A stretch of DNA of 24,424 nt from contig JAZDMB010000017.1 of NCBI GenBank assembly GCA_043801445.1, positions 1-24,424 of the forward strand, written 5' to 3'. The notes under the pieces are model-generated. The model was not told the DNA's origin. It did no database searches and was given only the letters and a program-made list of their open reading frames with translations. Each line of letters begins with the position of its first letter. Position 1 is the first letter of the stretch. The position numbers and the translations under genes were made by a program. This document shows, piece by piece, positions 7,457 to 16,176 of the stretch. The DNA is from JAZDFP01 sp043801445 (GTDB lineage Bacteria; Planctomycetota; MHYJ01; JACQXL01).

Positions 7457-8641
7457 TCAGTGTCCTATTGTCTTAATAGAATTTAACAGTAAATCCATTT
7501 CTTTCCTGGTGTGCATTGCATTTATGACAATCCGCAAGCGGCTCTGGCCCTGCGGAACGGTCGGGGGCCTGATTGCCGGAACGAACAATCCCTTTTCCCA
7601 TAACGCCTGGGATATAACAACGGTCTTTTTGGTATCACCGATTAATATGGGAATAATAGGAGATATGGAACCTCTTAAATCAAAACCCATCTCTTGCAGT
7701 CGGTTTTTGATATATCTTGTATTTTCCCAGAGCTTCTCTCGTAATCTTTTACCTTGAGCAGTTTGGAGTATTTTTAACGAGGTAATTATGGCAGCGCAGA
7801 CTCCGGGCGGCAGGGCAGTGGTAAAAATAAAAGGCCTTGATTTATTTCTCAGGTAGTCTATAAGCGCCTGAGAACCGGCAACAAAACCGCCGACCGAACC
7901 CAGCGCCTTACTGGATGTGCCGATAATTACATCTATCTCTTTCTCTAAACCTAATTCCTCTGTTAATCCCCTGCCGTGTTTACCGAAAACACCGGTGCCA
8001 TGGGCTTCGTCAGCTATGGTATAAGCATTATACTTTTTGGCTAACCGGACAATCTCCCTTAACGGAGCGCCGTCACCATCCATACTGAAAATAGTATCGG
8101 TGATGATATATTTGCGTGGCGTTGTTAGTTGTTTGTTGTTAGTTTTGGTGGAGCTTGTTCTTAATAATTTCTCCAGGTGATTTATATCCCTGTGCTTATA
8201 TATGAATAGTCTGGCTTTGGTCAGGCGTAAGGCATCCACCAGACTGGCATGATTGAGTTCATCGCAGAAAATGGTATCCTCTTTTTTTATTAGAGTGCTG
8301 ATTACGCCTAAATTCACCGCATAGCCGGATGTAAAAAGCAGGGCATCATCAGTTTGCTTGAATTTGGCAATTTCTTGTTCAAGGGTATTATGTAAAGCGG
8401 TTGTCCCGGCGAGCAACCGAGCCGCGCCTGAACCGGCTCCGAATTTCCTTGTTGCCTGAACCATTGCATTTTTTACTTCAGATGATTGGGTTAATCCCAG
8501 ATAATCATTGGAACAGAACGAAATATACCAGCGATTATCTATTTTTACCCGGGAACCTTTTGTAGCCGAGATTACTCTGGGCTTTCTCAAAAGCCCTTCT
8601 TCATTCAATTTATCTAATTCCTTATTAAGATAATTTAACAT
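7457..8641 (-). CDS. bioF: 8-amino-7-oxononanoate synthase (alpha-oxoamine synthase family)
   Basis: This PLP enzyme condenses pimeloyl-ACP or -CoA with alanine in the first committed biotin step. In 394 residues the fold-type I markers are clear: SNDYLGL (44-50), GAGSGAARLLAGT (68-80), His131 in DELNHASLVD, which stacks on PLP, DEAHGTGVFGKHGRG (211-225), and the PLP lysine K245 in GTSSKALGSVGGF. The paralogue 2-amino-3-ketobutyrate CoA ligase (kbl) is the main alternative, but the HGRG and SKALGSVGGF context favours BioF. No other biotin gene lies in the window. Residues about 162-177 form an S/T/N/K/Q-rich insert between LEKLL and KYIITDTIFSMDGD, encoded by a short repetitive sequence. A good promoter abuts the ATG with no Shine-Dalgarno. 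Confidence 0.9.
   Translation of the reverse strand: MLNYLNKELDKLNEEGLLRKPRVISATKGSRVKIDNRWYISFCSNDYLGLTQSSEVKNAMVQATRKFGAGSGAARLLAGTTALHNTLEQEIAKFKQTDDALLFTSGYAVNLGVISTLIKKEDTIFCDELNHASLVDALRLTKARLFIYKHRDINHLEKLLRTSSTKTNNKQLTTPRKYIITDTIFSMDGDGAPLREIVRLAKKYNAYTIADEAHGTGVFGKHGRGLTEELGLEKEIDVIIGTSSKALGSVGGFVAGSQALIDYLRNKSRPFIFTTALPPGVCAAIITSLKILQTAQGKRLREKLWENTRYIKNRLQEMGFDLRGSISPIIPILIGDTKKTVVISQALWEKGLFVPAIRPPTVPQGQSRLRIVINAMHTRKEMDLLLNSIKTIGH
8121..8144. repeat. GTTGTTAGTT-type repeat inside bioF
   Basis: GTTGTTAGTT occurs at 8121-8130 and 8135-8144. In the bioF frame it encodes the NNKQLTT stretch of the extra loop. The sequence resembles simple dispersed intergenic repeats and is unlike the surrounding codons. 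Confidence 0.6.
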
Positions 8642-8647
8642 AAAATA

Positions 8648-8675
8648 ATTATAGCATAATTATGATAGGTTTCAA
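8648..8675 (-). promoter_or_regulatory. Strong sigma70-like promoter of bioF, predicted leaderless
   Basis: TTGAAA (8675-8670), a 16-nt spacer and a perfect TATAAT (8653-8648). Six bases (TATTTT) then separate the -10 box from ATG 8641, which puts the expected +1 on the start codon itself. Confidence 0.65.
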
Positions 8676-8686
8676 TAATAAATACT

Positions 8687-8711
8687 TGCCACTAAGGCAC
8701 CAAGACACTAA
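8687..8711. repeat. CACCAAGACACTAAG-type dispersed repeat
   Basis: The spacer 8676-8801 carries GCCACTAAGGCACCAAGACA followed by CTAAG, an 8-9-nt quasi-tandem sequence of the same general type as the ACAGATTA repeats. A related stretch is at 19821-19845. Confidence 0.55.
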
Positions 8712-8801
8712 GAATTCGGTAAATTAGTTCTGATGGTCGGGCAGGTTGCACAGATTATATTCTTTGTGTTTTTGCGGTTAAGATATGAGTTAATAGGGAC
8801 A

Positions 8802-9464
8802 TTATTGTAATCTAACTCCGCAATGCGGGCAGAATTTTAAATCATATAATTGATGAAATCCTTTATAGCATTTTGGACAATGCCATGCAGATAATAATGT
8901 TAATATGGTAATCATAACACCTATAACAATACTCGCTGGAACCCAGATATAATGAGGGAATATTAATACAGTAATAATCAATAGTATTATACTCAATAAT
9001 TCAATTGAAATAAAAAGTCTGTACCTGACTTTCATTTCCCCAAACTCTTTGATAATTCGTTCATCATATTCCTGCTGTTTTTCAAGATTTTCTTCAATGG
9101 TATTATAATTATTCCCTCCACTTTTTTCCTCAAGAATAGTCTTTTGCCTGAAATTAGTTCCACAGTGCGAACAAAATCCCTGAGTAAAACCACTTTTTAT
9201 ATGAGTATTACATTTTGGACAACGCCAAACCAATAATACTAATAGCACCATAAAGAAATATATAATCGTTACTAATAATAAAGCAATCGCGCTGAACGGT
9301 ATCCCCTGTTTAATATTACCTGATAATCCCATATTCATTTTTACTATTACAAAAAAAGATATCATTAATATAATCATAGCCAAGCCAATAATCTTAAGAC
9401 GCTTTTGTTTTTCCTTGATCTCTGGAATGATATGTTCTTTTTCTATTTTTGCATTTGTTAGCAT
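8802..9464 (-). CDS. Membrane protein with duplicated TM-pair plus zinc ribbon, function unknown
   Basis: I do not recognise this 220-residue protein. It is an internal duplication: each half has a charged helix, two hydrophobic segments (about 24-45 and 57-80; about 148-170 and 174-193) and a CxxC...CxxC zinc ribbon. The first ribbon is CPKCNTHIKSGFTQGFCSHC (82-101) and the second is CPKCYKGF...FCPHCG near the C-terminus. The linker (105-145) is Glu/Lys/Gln-rich and may be coiled coil. Such zinc-ribbon membrane proteins are usually annotated as hypothetical. It lies 64 nt downstream of ileS on the same strand and might be co-transcribed, without a visible functional link. A possible GAGA-type ribosome site precedes the ATG. 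Confidence 0.8.
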   Translation of the reverse strand: MLTNAKIEKEHIIPEIKEKQKRLKIIGLAMIILMISFFVIVKMNMGLSGNIKQGIPFSAIALLLVTIIYFFMVLLVLLVWRCPKCNTHIKSGFTQGFCSHCGTNFRQKTILEEKSGGNNYNTIEENLEKQQEYDERIIKEFGEMKVRYRLFISIELLSIILLIITVLIFPHYIWVPASIVIGVMITILTLLSAWHCPKCYKGFHQLYDLKFCPHCGVRLQ

Positions 9465-9528
9465 ATTATCTCTAAATCTATCATTGTTAATTGTTCATTT
9501 GGAGCGAGTTCTGACACCACTATTTTTC

Positions 9529-12327
9529 TTAAATGACTCCAACGCATCGTGAGCAAAGAGTCGGATGGGCTGAATCTTTGCCAACGCTTTCGGTGTAGTT
9601 CCAGCAACGTTGGCATTTCTGGTTGTTTGATTTGGTTATTTCTACATTCAGTTGTATCTCTCCGGCGACCGGCGTTATAACCTTATTTATAGTCTGCACT
9701 GATGATACTTTTAATATCATCGGCAGGTCTTTTTCATATGATTTGAGGAATTCAAGCAAGTGAGTTCCATCCGTATATAATTTTACATCGGCTTCTATTG
9801 ATGAGCCGATTTTGTTGTCCTTGCGCAGTTTTTCTATTTCTCTGGTAACTTCTGAGCGAATCAGGAATATCATATGCCAGTTTTTTTCAAGGTTATCATC
9901 AATTTTAGATTCATCTACAGAAGGCCAATCGGATAAGTGAACGCTTGTTTCTAATTTGGAATTTTTCGAACTGATATTGGTCCAGATTTCTTCGGCAGTA
10001 AATGAAAGGATGGGCGCACTGAGTCTGACCAGCGCCATGAGAATTTCATTCAAGACGGTCTGGGCAGCCCGGCGGTCAGCAGAATTCTTGCCAAAGGTAT
10101 AGAGGCGGTCTTTGAGAATATCAAAATAAAAGGAGCTCATCTCCACCACGCAGAATTCGTATATGTCACGGAATACCTTGTAGAATTCAAAATTATCGTA
10201 ATGCTTGGTGACGTCTCTAATCAAACGATGGAGTTTATTCAAAGCCCATTTGTCTATTTCCCAGAGTTGCGGGTATTTCACAGAATCGCTTTCCGGGTTA
10301 AAATCATAAAGGTTGCCTAGCATATAACGGAAGGTATTGCGGACTTTGCGGTAAGGGTCGGCTTTTTCCTGAAGTATTCCCATAGAAATCGGGATATCCT
10401 CTGTGAAATTTATAGAGGCAATCCAGAGCCTGATGATGTCAGCGCCGACCTTGGCAACTATTTCGTCAGCAAGCAACAGACCACCTTTTGATTTTGAAAC
10501 CTTCTCACCTTCCGGAGTTTTTACAAAGCCGTGCGTCAGAACCGTTTTAAATGGCGCCTTGAAACGAGTCATTATTGAAGGCAGAAGTGACAGTTGGAAC
10601 CAGCCCCGATGCTGGTCAGTTCCTTCAAGGTATAAATCAGCCGGGAATTGTAAGTCCTTATTCTCAATAACTACGGCACGGAAGGACGAACCTGATTCAA
10701 ACCAGACATCAAATATATCGTTTTCTTTGGTGAATTCTGTTGAAGAGCATTTTTTGCATCTGGTTCCCTTAGGCATTAAATCGGAAATAGATTTTGTGAA
10801 CCAACTATTAGCGCCTTCCTTGTGGAAGATTTCCTTAACAAAATCAATAACAACCACATCAAGAAGCGGTTCCCTACATTTGGCGCAATAGAATACGGGA
10901 ATAGGAATACCCCAATTCCTCTGACGGGAGATACACCAATCAGGCCTTAATTCAAGCATGGAAGAAATACGGTTTTGACCCCATTCCGGTATCCATTTCA
11001 CCTTTTTAATTTCCTCGATGGCTTCACGTCTTGCAAAGTGGTTATCAACCGAGATGAACCACTGTTCGGTTGCCCTGAAAATAACCGGTTTTTTACAGCG
11101 CCAGCAATGAGGATATGAATGGGTTATATCAACGCGTTTCATTAATAAACCTTTATCCTGTATCATCTGGCAGATTTTATCGTCAGCATCAAATACCCGC
11201 TCGCCTAAAAATACACCTGCCTCGTCAGTAAACCGTCCGCTTTTGTCAACCGGACTGATGATAGGCAGTTTATATTTTAAGCCGCTTTCGTAATCTTCCT
11301 CTCCGTGCCCGGGCGCAGTATGAACCACGCCTGTTCCGTCATCTAACGTAACATAATCAGCCGGAATAACCTGACAAGTCCGTTTAATAAACGGATGAGG
11401 GTAAGTCAATCCTTCTAAATTACTGCCGGTGACCTTGCCGATAATTTTATAATCCTTAATGCCTATAATATCCATTACCTTTTGAACCAGGGCAGCGGCG
11501 AATATGAAGACTTCGTTGTTATGTTCCACAAACGCATATTCATACGCCGGATTTAAAGCAACAGCCACATTGGCAGGTAATGTCCAGGGCGTTGTTGTCC
11601 AGATTAAGAATGAATATTTAAGGTTCAGGTTAAGATCTAGTTTAGATAACAGTTTTCCGTCCATCGGAAATTTCACGTAAACAGAATGACCGATTGCATC
11701 GGCGTATTCTAGTTCTGCCTCAGCCAAGGCGGTCTCGCAATACATACACCAGTGAATCGGTTTAAGTTTACGATAAACATACCCGTTTTTCACTAGGTCG
11801 CGGAATACTTCTATAACAGCCGATTCATAAGAATGATTCAGGGTCAAATACGGATTATCCCAATCACCGAAAACGCCAAGACTCTGGAATTGTTTTTTCT
11901 GGATATCAATATAGCGTCTGGCATATTTTTCGCATTCTTCGCGAATCTGGGCTTTGGAGAGCGTTTTTGCCTTTTCGCCTAATTGGGTTATGACACGATG
12001 TTCGATAGGCAAGCCGTGACAATCCCAACCCGGGATATAAGGCGCGTGGTAACCGCGCATTGTTTTATATTTGACAACCGTATCCTTAAGGATTTTATTC
12101 AGGGCGGTACCGATATGAACATCTCCATTGGCATAAGGCGGTCCATCGTGAAGAATATATTTGTTTTTCCCCTGAGATTTCTTAAGAATTTGATGATAAA
12201 TATCCTGATTTTGCCATTGCTGGCGAATAAGAGGTTCTTTTTTCACTAAATCAGCCTTCATGGAAAAATCAGTCTGAGGAAGATTCAGTGTCTTTTGATA
12301 ATCAGTAGCGGGAGATGATTCGTTCAT
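9529..12327 (-). CDS. ileS: Isoleucyl-tRNA synthetase
   Basis: This class Ia synthetase charges tRNA-Ile. In 932 residues the ATP site signature is HIGT (71-74, within DGPPYANGDVHIGTALNKIL) and KVSKSKG near 610-615; both are accepted variants of HIGH and KMSKS. The CP1 editing domain (TTTPWTLPANVA, then GTGVVHTAPGHGEEDYE) should hydrolyse Val-tRNA-Ile. The tRNA-binding helical domain and a C-terminal zinc finger (CQRCWNY...CSRCVG) complete a bacterial-type enzyme of normal length. The ATG overlaps the punA stop codon in an ATGA arrangement, so translation is probably coupled to punA. No T-box-like leader is present. Confidence 0.97.
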   Translation of the reverse strand: MNESSPATDYQKTLNLPQTDFSMKADLVKKEPLIRQQWQNQDIYHQILKKSQGKNKYILHDGPPYANGDVHIGTALNKILKDTVVKYKTMRGYHAPYIPGWDCHGLPIEHRVITQLGEKAKTLSKAQIREECEKYARRYIDIQKKQFQSLGVFGDWDNPYLTLNHSYESAVIEVFRDLVKNGYVYRKLKPIHWCMYCETALAEAELEYADAIGHSVYVKFPMDGKLLSKLDLNLNLKYSFLIWTTTPWTLPANVAVALNPAYEYAFVEHNNEVFIFAAALVQKVMDIIGIKDYKIIGKVTGSNLEGLTYPHPFIKRTCQVIPADYVTLDDGTGVVHTAPGHGEEDYESGLKYKLPIISPVDKSGRFTDEAGVFLGERVFDADDKICQMIQDKGLLMKRVDITHSYPHCWRCKKPVIFRATEQWFISVDNHFARREAIEEIKKVKWIPEWGQNRISSMLELRPDWCISRQRNWGIPIPVFYCAKCREPLLDVVVIDFVKEIFHKEGANSWFTKSISDLMPKGTRCKKCSSTEFTKENDIFDVWFESGSSFRAVVIENKDLQFPADLYLEGTDQHRGWFQLSLLPSIMTRFKAPFKTVLTHGFVKTPEGEKVSKSKGGLLLADEIVAKVGADIIRLWIASINFTEDIPISMGILQEKADPYRKVRNTFRYMLGNLYDFNPESDSVKYPQLWEIDKWALNKLHRLIRDVTKHYDNFEFYKVFRDIYEFCVVEMSSFYFDILKDRLYTFGKNSADRRAAQTVLNEILMALVRLSAPILSFTAEEIWTNISSKNSKLETSVHLSDWPSVDESKIDDNLEKNWHMIFLIRSEVTREIEKLRKDNKIGSSIEADVKLYTDGTHLLEFLKSYEKDLPMILKVSSVQTINKVITPVAGEIQLNVEITKSNNQKCQRCWNYTESVGKDSAHPTLCSRCVGVI

Positions 12328-13151
12328 AATTGTCGAATCACTCCTTTAATAATTGTACCAAGATGAGGTTCAGCTTCGTTAGCAATTTTTACAATTTCGT
12401 TAATATCCACCGGTTTTATGGTTTCCGGAGTAGCTATATCAGTAACAACAGCAAGGGCTAAAATACGCAATCCCGAATGAACACCCACGATTACCTCGGG
12501 GACAGTTGACATACCAACCACATCCGCGCCGATAATCCGAATGAACCGATATTCGGCCGGTGTCTCTAAAGTGGGACCGGTCATAGCGGCATATACCGCT
12601 TCGTATGTTTTAAGATTATTCTCTTTGGCAACTTTCCTGGCTAAGTCAATCAGGGTTTTATCGTATGCCCCATACATATCCGGGAAACGAGGGCCTAAAG
12701 AGTCATCATTCGGACCGATTAAAGGATTGTTTCCCAATAAATTAATGTGGTCTTTTACAAGAACAACCATACCGCAGGAGCAATCTATATTAACGCTGCC
12801 GACAGCGGCTGAAATAATCAATACTTTTACACCCAAGGCTTTCATCACGCGAACAGGAAAAGTTATCTGTTGCATCGAATAACCTTCGTAATAATGGAAT
12901 CTGCCTGCCATAGCCACAACGGATTTATTGCCAAGTTTGCCGAAGATTAGTTCTCCCTTATGAGTTACGACCGTAGAAACGGAAAAACCCGGGATTTTAT
13001 CATAGGGAACGATTATTTTGTTTTGTATCTCGTCCGAAAAATTACCTAACCCAGTCCCCAAAATAATACCAACCTCGGGGCTGAATTTTTTTATTCTGGT
13101 GCGAATATATTTCGCCGATTTATTAATCTGCTCTTTAAGATTATTTTTCAT
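12324..13151 (-). CDS. punA: Trimeric (class I) purine nucleoside phosphorylase
   Basis: Phosphorolysis of purine nucleosides to base and ribose-1-phosphate, cytoplasmic salvage. The 275 residues show the phosphate-binding GTGLG (32-36), HKGELIFG (64-71), AGRFHYYEGYSM (82-93), the KDHINLLGNNPL loop (133-144), the purine-site Glu in GPTLETPAEYR (E196) and GMSTVPEVIVGVH (213-225). At the position of human Asn243 there is Asp238 (VVTDIA). This Asp is found in methylthioadenosine phosphorylases and is known to favour 6-aminopurines in an engineered human enzyme, so adenosine or a related nucleoside may be the substrate. A TATAAT lies only 3 nt before the ATG. The stop overlaps the ileS start by 4 nt. 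Confidence 0.9.
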   Translation of the reverse strand: MKNNLKEQINKSAKYIRTRIKKFSPEVGIILGTGLGNFSDEIQNKIIVPYDKIPGFSVSTVVTHKGELIFGKLGNKSVVAMAGRFHYYEGYSMQQITFPVRVMKALGVKVLIISAAVGSVNIDCSCGMVVLVKDHINLLGNNPLIGPNDDSLGPRFPDMYGAYDKTLIDLARKVAKENNLKTYEAVYAAMTGPTLETPAEYRFIRIIGADVVGMSTVPEVIVGVHSGLRILALAVVTDIATPETIKPVDINEIVKIANEAEPHLGTIIKGVIRQL

Positions 13152-13196
13152 ATTATTATATCAAGCAGAAGGAATCTTCCGGTTATTTGATGTTTA

Positions 13197-13228
13197 CCTG
13201 CCCGACTGTCACCGGTCAGGCGGGTAGG
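13197..13228. repeat. CCTGCCCG/CGGGTAGG hairpin repeat
   Basis: CCTGCCCG (13197-13204) pairs with CGGGTAGG (13221-13228), one G-T wobble, with GGTCAGG in the loop side. There is no T-run. A related sequence is within the coding region at 20031-20051. Confidence 0.55.
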
Positions 13229-13259
13229 ATGGCCTATAAATAAAAATGTCCCTCGGAAA

Positions 13260-16130
13260 CTATTTTCTCTCACCTCCGCAATCAGCAATTCTTCTTTCAA
13301 TAAAACTTTTATCTTTCATATAAACACTGGTATTCCAGTAACGATATTTCAAGAGTAAATAACCCTTAAGAGCCAAAGAAGTATCTTTCTCGTCAAATAA
13401 CTTATCGGATTGCCCTTTAATCTGAACAGACTCTTTTTCATCCCGATCTTTTTTCAATGACGAAATTTGCTGCCTATATTTACTTATTAATGCTTTCGTC
13501 TTATTGTCCGGACCGATATTGATTGCTGATTTAAAATACTCTTCTGCTTTCGTATCCAATCCGCCTCTTTTTATGCATAATATGGCTAATTCAAAATATT
13601 GTTTTGCCGTTAATTTCCATCCATTAGAAATTCCCACAGCCCAGTCTAAAGCAGTAAGCTCTTCCCATTTCAATGAACCACTTCCCTTGAAATGGATTAA
13701 TCCGTCATTTATGGAAAGCACTTCCTTACCGCGTAAGGTTAAGGTGTTTTCTTCGTTTAGTTTATTGATGAATTCCTTCAAAATATTTTTCTCTGCTTCT
13801 ATGAAGAAAATAAAATTAGAGTAATCCTCTTGGTATTCCCTGGTGTAGAATAACGAGCTTGCTCCTTGTTGTTTTGCATTTAACTCGTGAAATTGCCCAT
13901 CTTGCAAGAACCAGAGTAATGACAACTGCATTTCCATGAATTTAGCCGAATCTTTATTCATAAGTTGCTGATACATTCTTGCCTCTTGCTCTTTAAACCA
14001 TTCCAGTTTCTCCTTTATTTTGCTTTCTATTGATTCAACACCATAAGAACCTGCTATTTTCAATGATAATTGGTATGCTTCATTTAATAAATCCTGATTG
14101 ATAAGAGCCTCTATTTGCTGCATAATTGCTTGAAACGACCTGCCAGCTGTTTTTTCTATTTCCTTATAATAATCCTGCACGATATTATCATAAATAGTAT
14201 TGTGGTAATTTGTATTGTTTCTAAATTTTATTATCAGTTTAAAAGCTACTTCAAATTGGTCGTTACTAACAAGGTTTTCCACTTCGCTTTTCAAGGTGCG
14301 ATATTTTTCTCCTGCTTTTTGAAATTGAGCATACCATTTAGAAAGGTTGTCCTTTTTACTCTTTATCCTGCTTGTTATAGATGAGAAACCGCTGCTAGCT
14401 TGACCGAATTCATCCAGTTTCTTGTTTGTTTCACTCATAAAAATTCCCACTGCTTCCAAATTGGATGTCAACAGCATCTTCTCAAATCGCTCATCTATTC
14501 CCTCCTCAAGCTTGGCATATACCTCTAGATTTCTTTTCTCTACTAGAATTTGCTGTTCTTTCTCTTCGAGTTTTTTCTGACTTTCCTTTAACTGATTAAT
14601 TTTAGCTCGAGCCTGATTTATTATTGCCACCTGCGAATTAGGACATTTGCTTATAATACGCTCATATAATTGAATTCCATGCAGAATAGAATCCTTATTA
14701 TTAATATCTACCTTATAAATATCTGCTTCCCTTAAAAATTGACGCGCTAATTCATCTTCGTAGTTATTTTTAGTTGCAGAAGTATTATTAGGATTAACCA
14801 CTACCGGAATCGTTTTCCCTCCTTGGTTAGAAGATACTTTATAATAATAGATTATAAAAAATGCTGCTAACGATGTAACAACTATAAGTGTAATCGGTAG
14901 TATAAACCGAACAATAAAAGATTTTCGCATCATTTTCTCGGCTTCCGTCAAATCGCCCGCCCTTTTTGAATCGTTTACTACTATAGCTGGACGATCCGGA
15001 TCGAGTTCTTCTTTTAATTTATTAAGGTCTTTTATAAGTTCAGTAGAATTTTGATACCTCTCCTTCATATCACGCTTCATCATTTTAGCCACTACGTTAA
15101 TTACTGAATCCGGTACAGAAGACTCAATATTTTTGAGAGGCGGCGGATCTTCTTTTAGTTTTTTACGGATAATTTCTTTAACCGAAGCGCCGCTGTAAGG
15201 GGTTGTACCTGCAAGAATACGATAAAAACTTGAGCCCAGCGAATAAATATCTGCCCGGTGATCAACCGTCTGGCCTAGCTGGGCTTGTTCCGGAGCTAAA
15301 TAATGAGGAGTCCCCATTAAAGTATTCGATTGTTCCGTGACAGGCGAATAAATATTTTTAGCCAATCCAAGATCTCCGATTTTAACTATGTCATCTTCTC
15401 CTATCATCAAATTATCAGGTTTAATATCACGATGAACTATCCCCTTCCTCTCGGCATATTGCAAACCATTTGCGGAATTCAACATCTGTTTAGTTGCCTG
15501 AAAAGGAGGCAGCCTATGCTGTTTGACCAATAATTCCTGAATGCTGCCATTCGGCATATACTCCATTGAGAAATAATAAGTATCCTCTTTCCATCGACCG
15601 GTATCGTATACTTGAACGATATTATTATGATTTAATTGCGCAGCTGAACGAGCTTCCTGCAAAAACATTTCTATAAATGTTTTATCCTTTAGCATATCCT
15701 CTGACAGTATTTTCAAGGCGACTACCCGGTTTAATGATATCTGAAGGGCTTTATAAACTGTCCCCATTCCACCTCGACCGATTTTCTCTATTATCCTATA
15801 TCCTCCAATTATTTTACCTAGAAGATTCTTTCCTTCCACTTCCGGCGTATCTAACACAAACGATAAAATGGTATCTCCAACCTGTATCATATCGCCATGT
15901 TTCAAAATCTGATCTTTTACTCGAACTCTATTGACAAATGTCCCGTTGAGACTTCCTAAATCAATGAGATAATAACCGTCTGTACGATTTTCAACTTTGA
16001 AATGGAGTCGTGAAACCATCGGCTCAGTAAGAACGACATGAGCATTAGTGTCTCTGCCTATAAAAACAGTTTTGCCCAGAGTGAGTTCTGAAGATTTATT
16101 AGGACCGTTTTCTATAACTAATTTTGGCAT
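13260..16130 (-). CDS. Transmembrane FHA-domain serine/threonine protein kinase
   Basis: This 956-residue signalling protein begins with an FHA phosphothreonine-binding domain (1-95: IGRD, SRLHF, LGSLNGTFVN). A PknB-type kinase follows at 110-375: glycine loop IGRGGMGTVY (117-126), K140 in VALK, E159, catalytic HRDIKPDN (233-240), DLG (253-255, a common bacterial form of DFG) and GTPHYLAPEQ (273-282). All catalytic residues are present, so it should be active. One membrane segment (about 405-429) separates this cytoplasmic part from a 520-residue exterior region with a long coiled coil (500-545), other helical stretches and a TPR-like pair near 855-890. There are no PASTA or beta-propeller sensor repeats. 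It lies 46 nt after yggS on the same strand. Substrates are unknown. Confidence 0.93.
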   Translation of the reverse strand: MPKLVIENGPNKSSELTLGKTVFIGRDTNAHVVLTEPMVSRLHFKVENRTDGYYLIDLGSLNGTFVNRVRVKDQILKHGDMIQVGDTILSFVLDTPEVEGKNLLGKIIGGYRIIEKIGRGGMGTVYKALQISLNRVVALKILSEDMLKDKTFIEMFLQEARSAAQLNHNNIVQVYDTGRWKEDTYYFSMEYMPNGSIQELLVKQHRLPPFQATKQMLNSANGLQYAERKGIVHRDIKPDNLMIGEDDIVKIGDLGLAKNIYSPVTEQSNTLMGTPHYLAPEQAQLGQTVDHRADIYSLGSSFYRILAGTTPYSGASVKEIIRKKLKEDPPPLKNIESSVPDSVINVVAKMMKRDMKERYQNSTELIKDLNKLKEELDPDRPAIVVNDSKRAGDLTEAEKMMRKSFIVRFILPITLIVVTSLAAFFIIYYYKVSSNQGGKTIPVVVNPNNTSATKNNYEDELARQFLREADIYKVDINNKDSILHGIQLYERIISKCPNSQVAIINQARAKINQLKESQKKLEEKEQQILVEKRNLEVYAKLEEGIDERFEKMLLTSNLEAVGIFMSETNKKLDEFGQASSGFSSITSRIKSKKDNLSKWYAQFQKAGEKYRTLKSEVENLVSNDQFEVAFKLIIKFRNNTNYHNTIYDNIVQDYYKEIEKTAGRSFQAIMQQIEALINQDLLNEAYQLSLKIAGSYGVESIESKIKEKLEWFKEQEARMYQQLMNKDSAKFMEMQLSLLWFLQDGQFHELNAKQQGASSLFYTREYQEDYSNFIFFIEAEKNILKEFINKLNEENTLTLRGKEVLSINDGLIHFKGSGSLKWEELTALDWAVGISNGWKLTAKQYFELAILCIKRGGLDTKAEEYFKSAINIGPDNKTKALISKYRQQISSLKKDRDEKESVQIKGQSDKLFDEKDTSLALKGYLLLKYRYWNTSVYMKDKSFIERRIADCGGERK

Positions 16131-16151
16131 AACATGGTGTTTTAATTTTTA

Positions 16152-16167
16152 TCTGTCCTTAGACAGA
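16152..16167. repeat. Short perfect stem-loop between yggS and the FHA kinase
   Basis: TCTGTC (16152-16157) and GACAGA (16162-16167) with a 4-nt loop. On the minus strand it is followed by TAAAAATTAA, not a T-run, so it may stabilise or attenuate the read-through transcript more than terminate it. Confidence 0.35.
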
Positions 16168-16176
16168 CATATCAGA

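Noticed and set aside
10403..10891. 162-codon open frame opposite ileS
   Set aside because: It is antisense to a highly conserved synthetase region and its translation lacks any family motif.
12328..13259. T-box leader controlling ileS
   Set aside because: ileS is preceded directly by punA with overlap, and no T-box consensus or specifier loop is visible ahead of punA.
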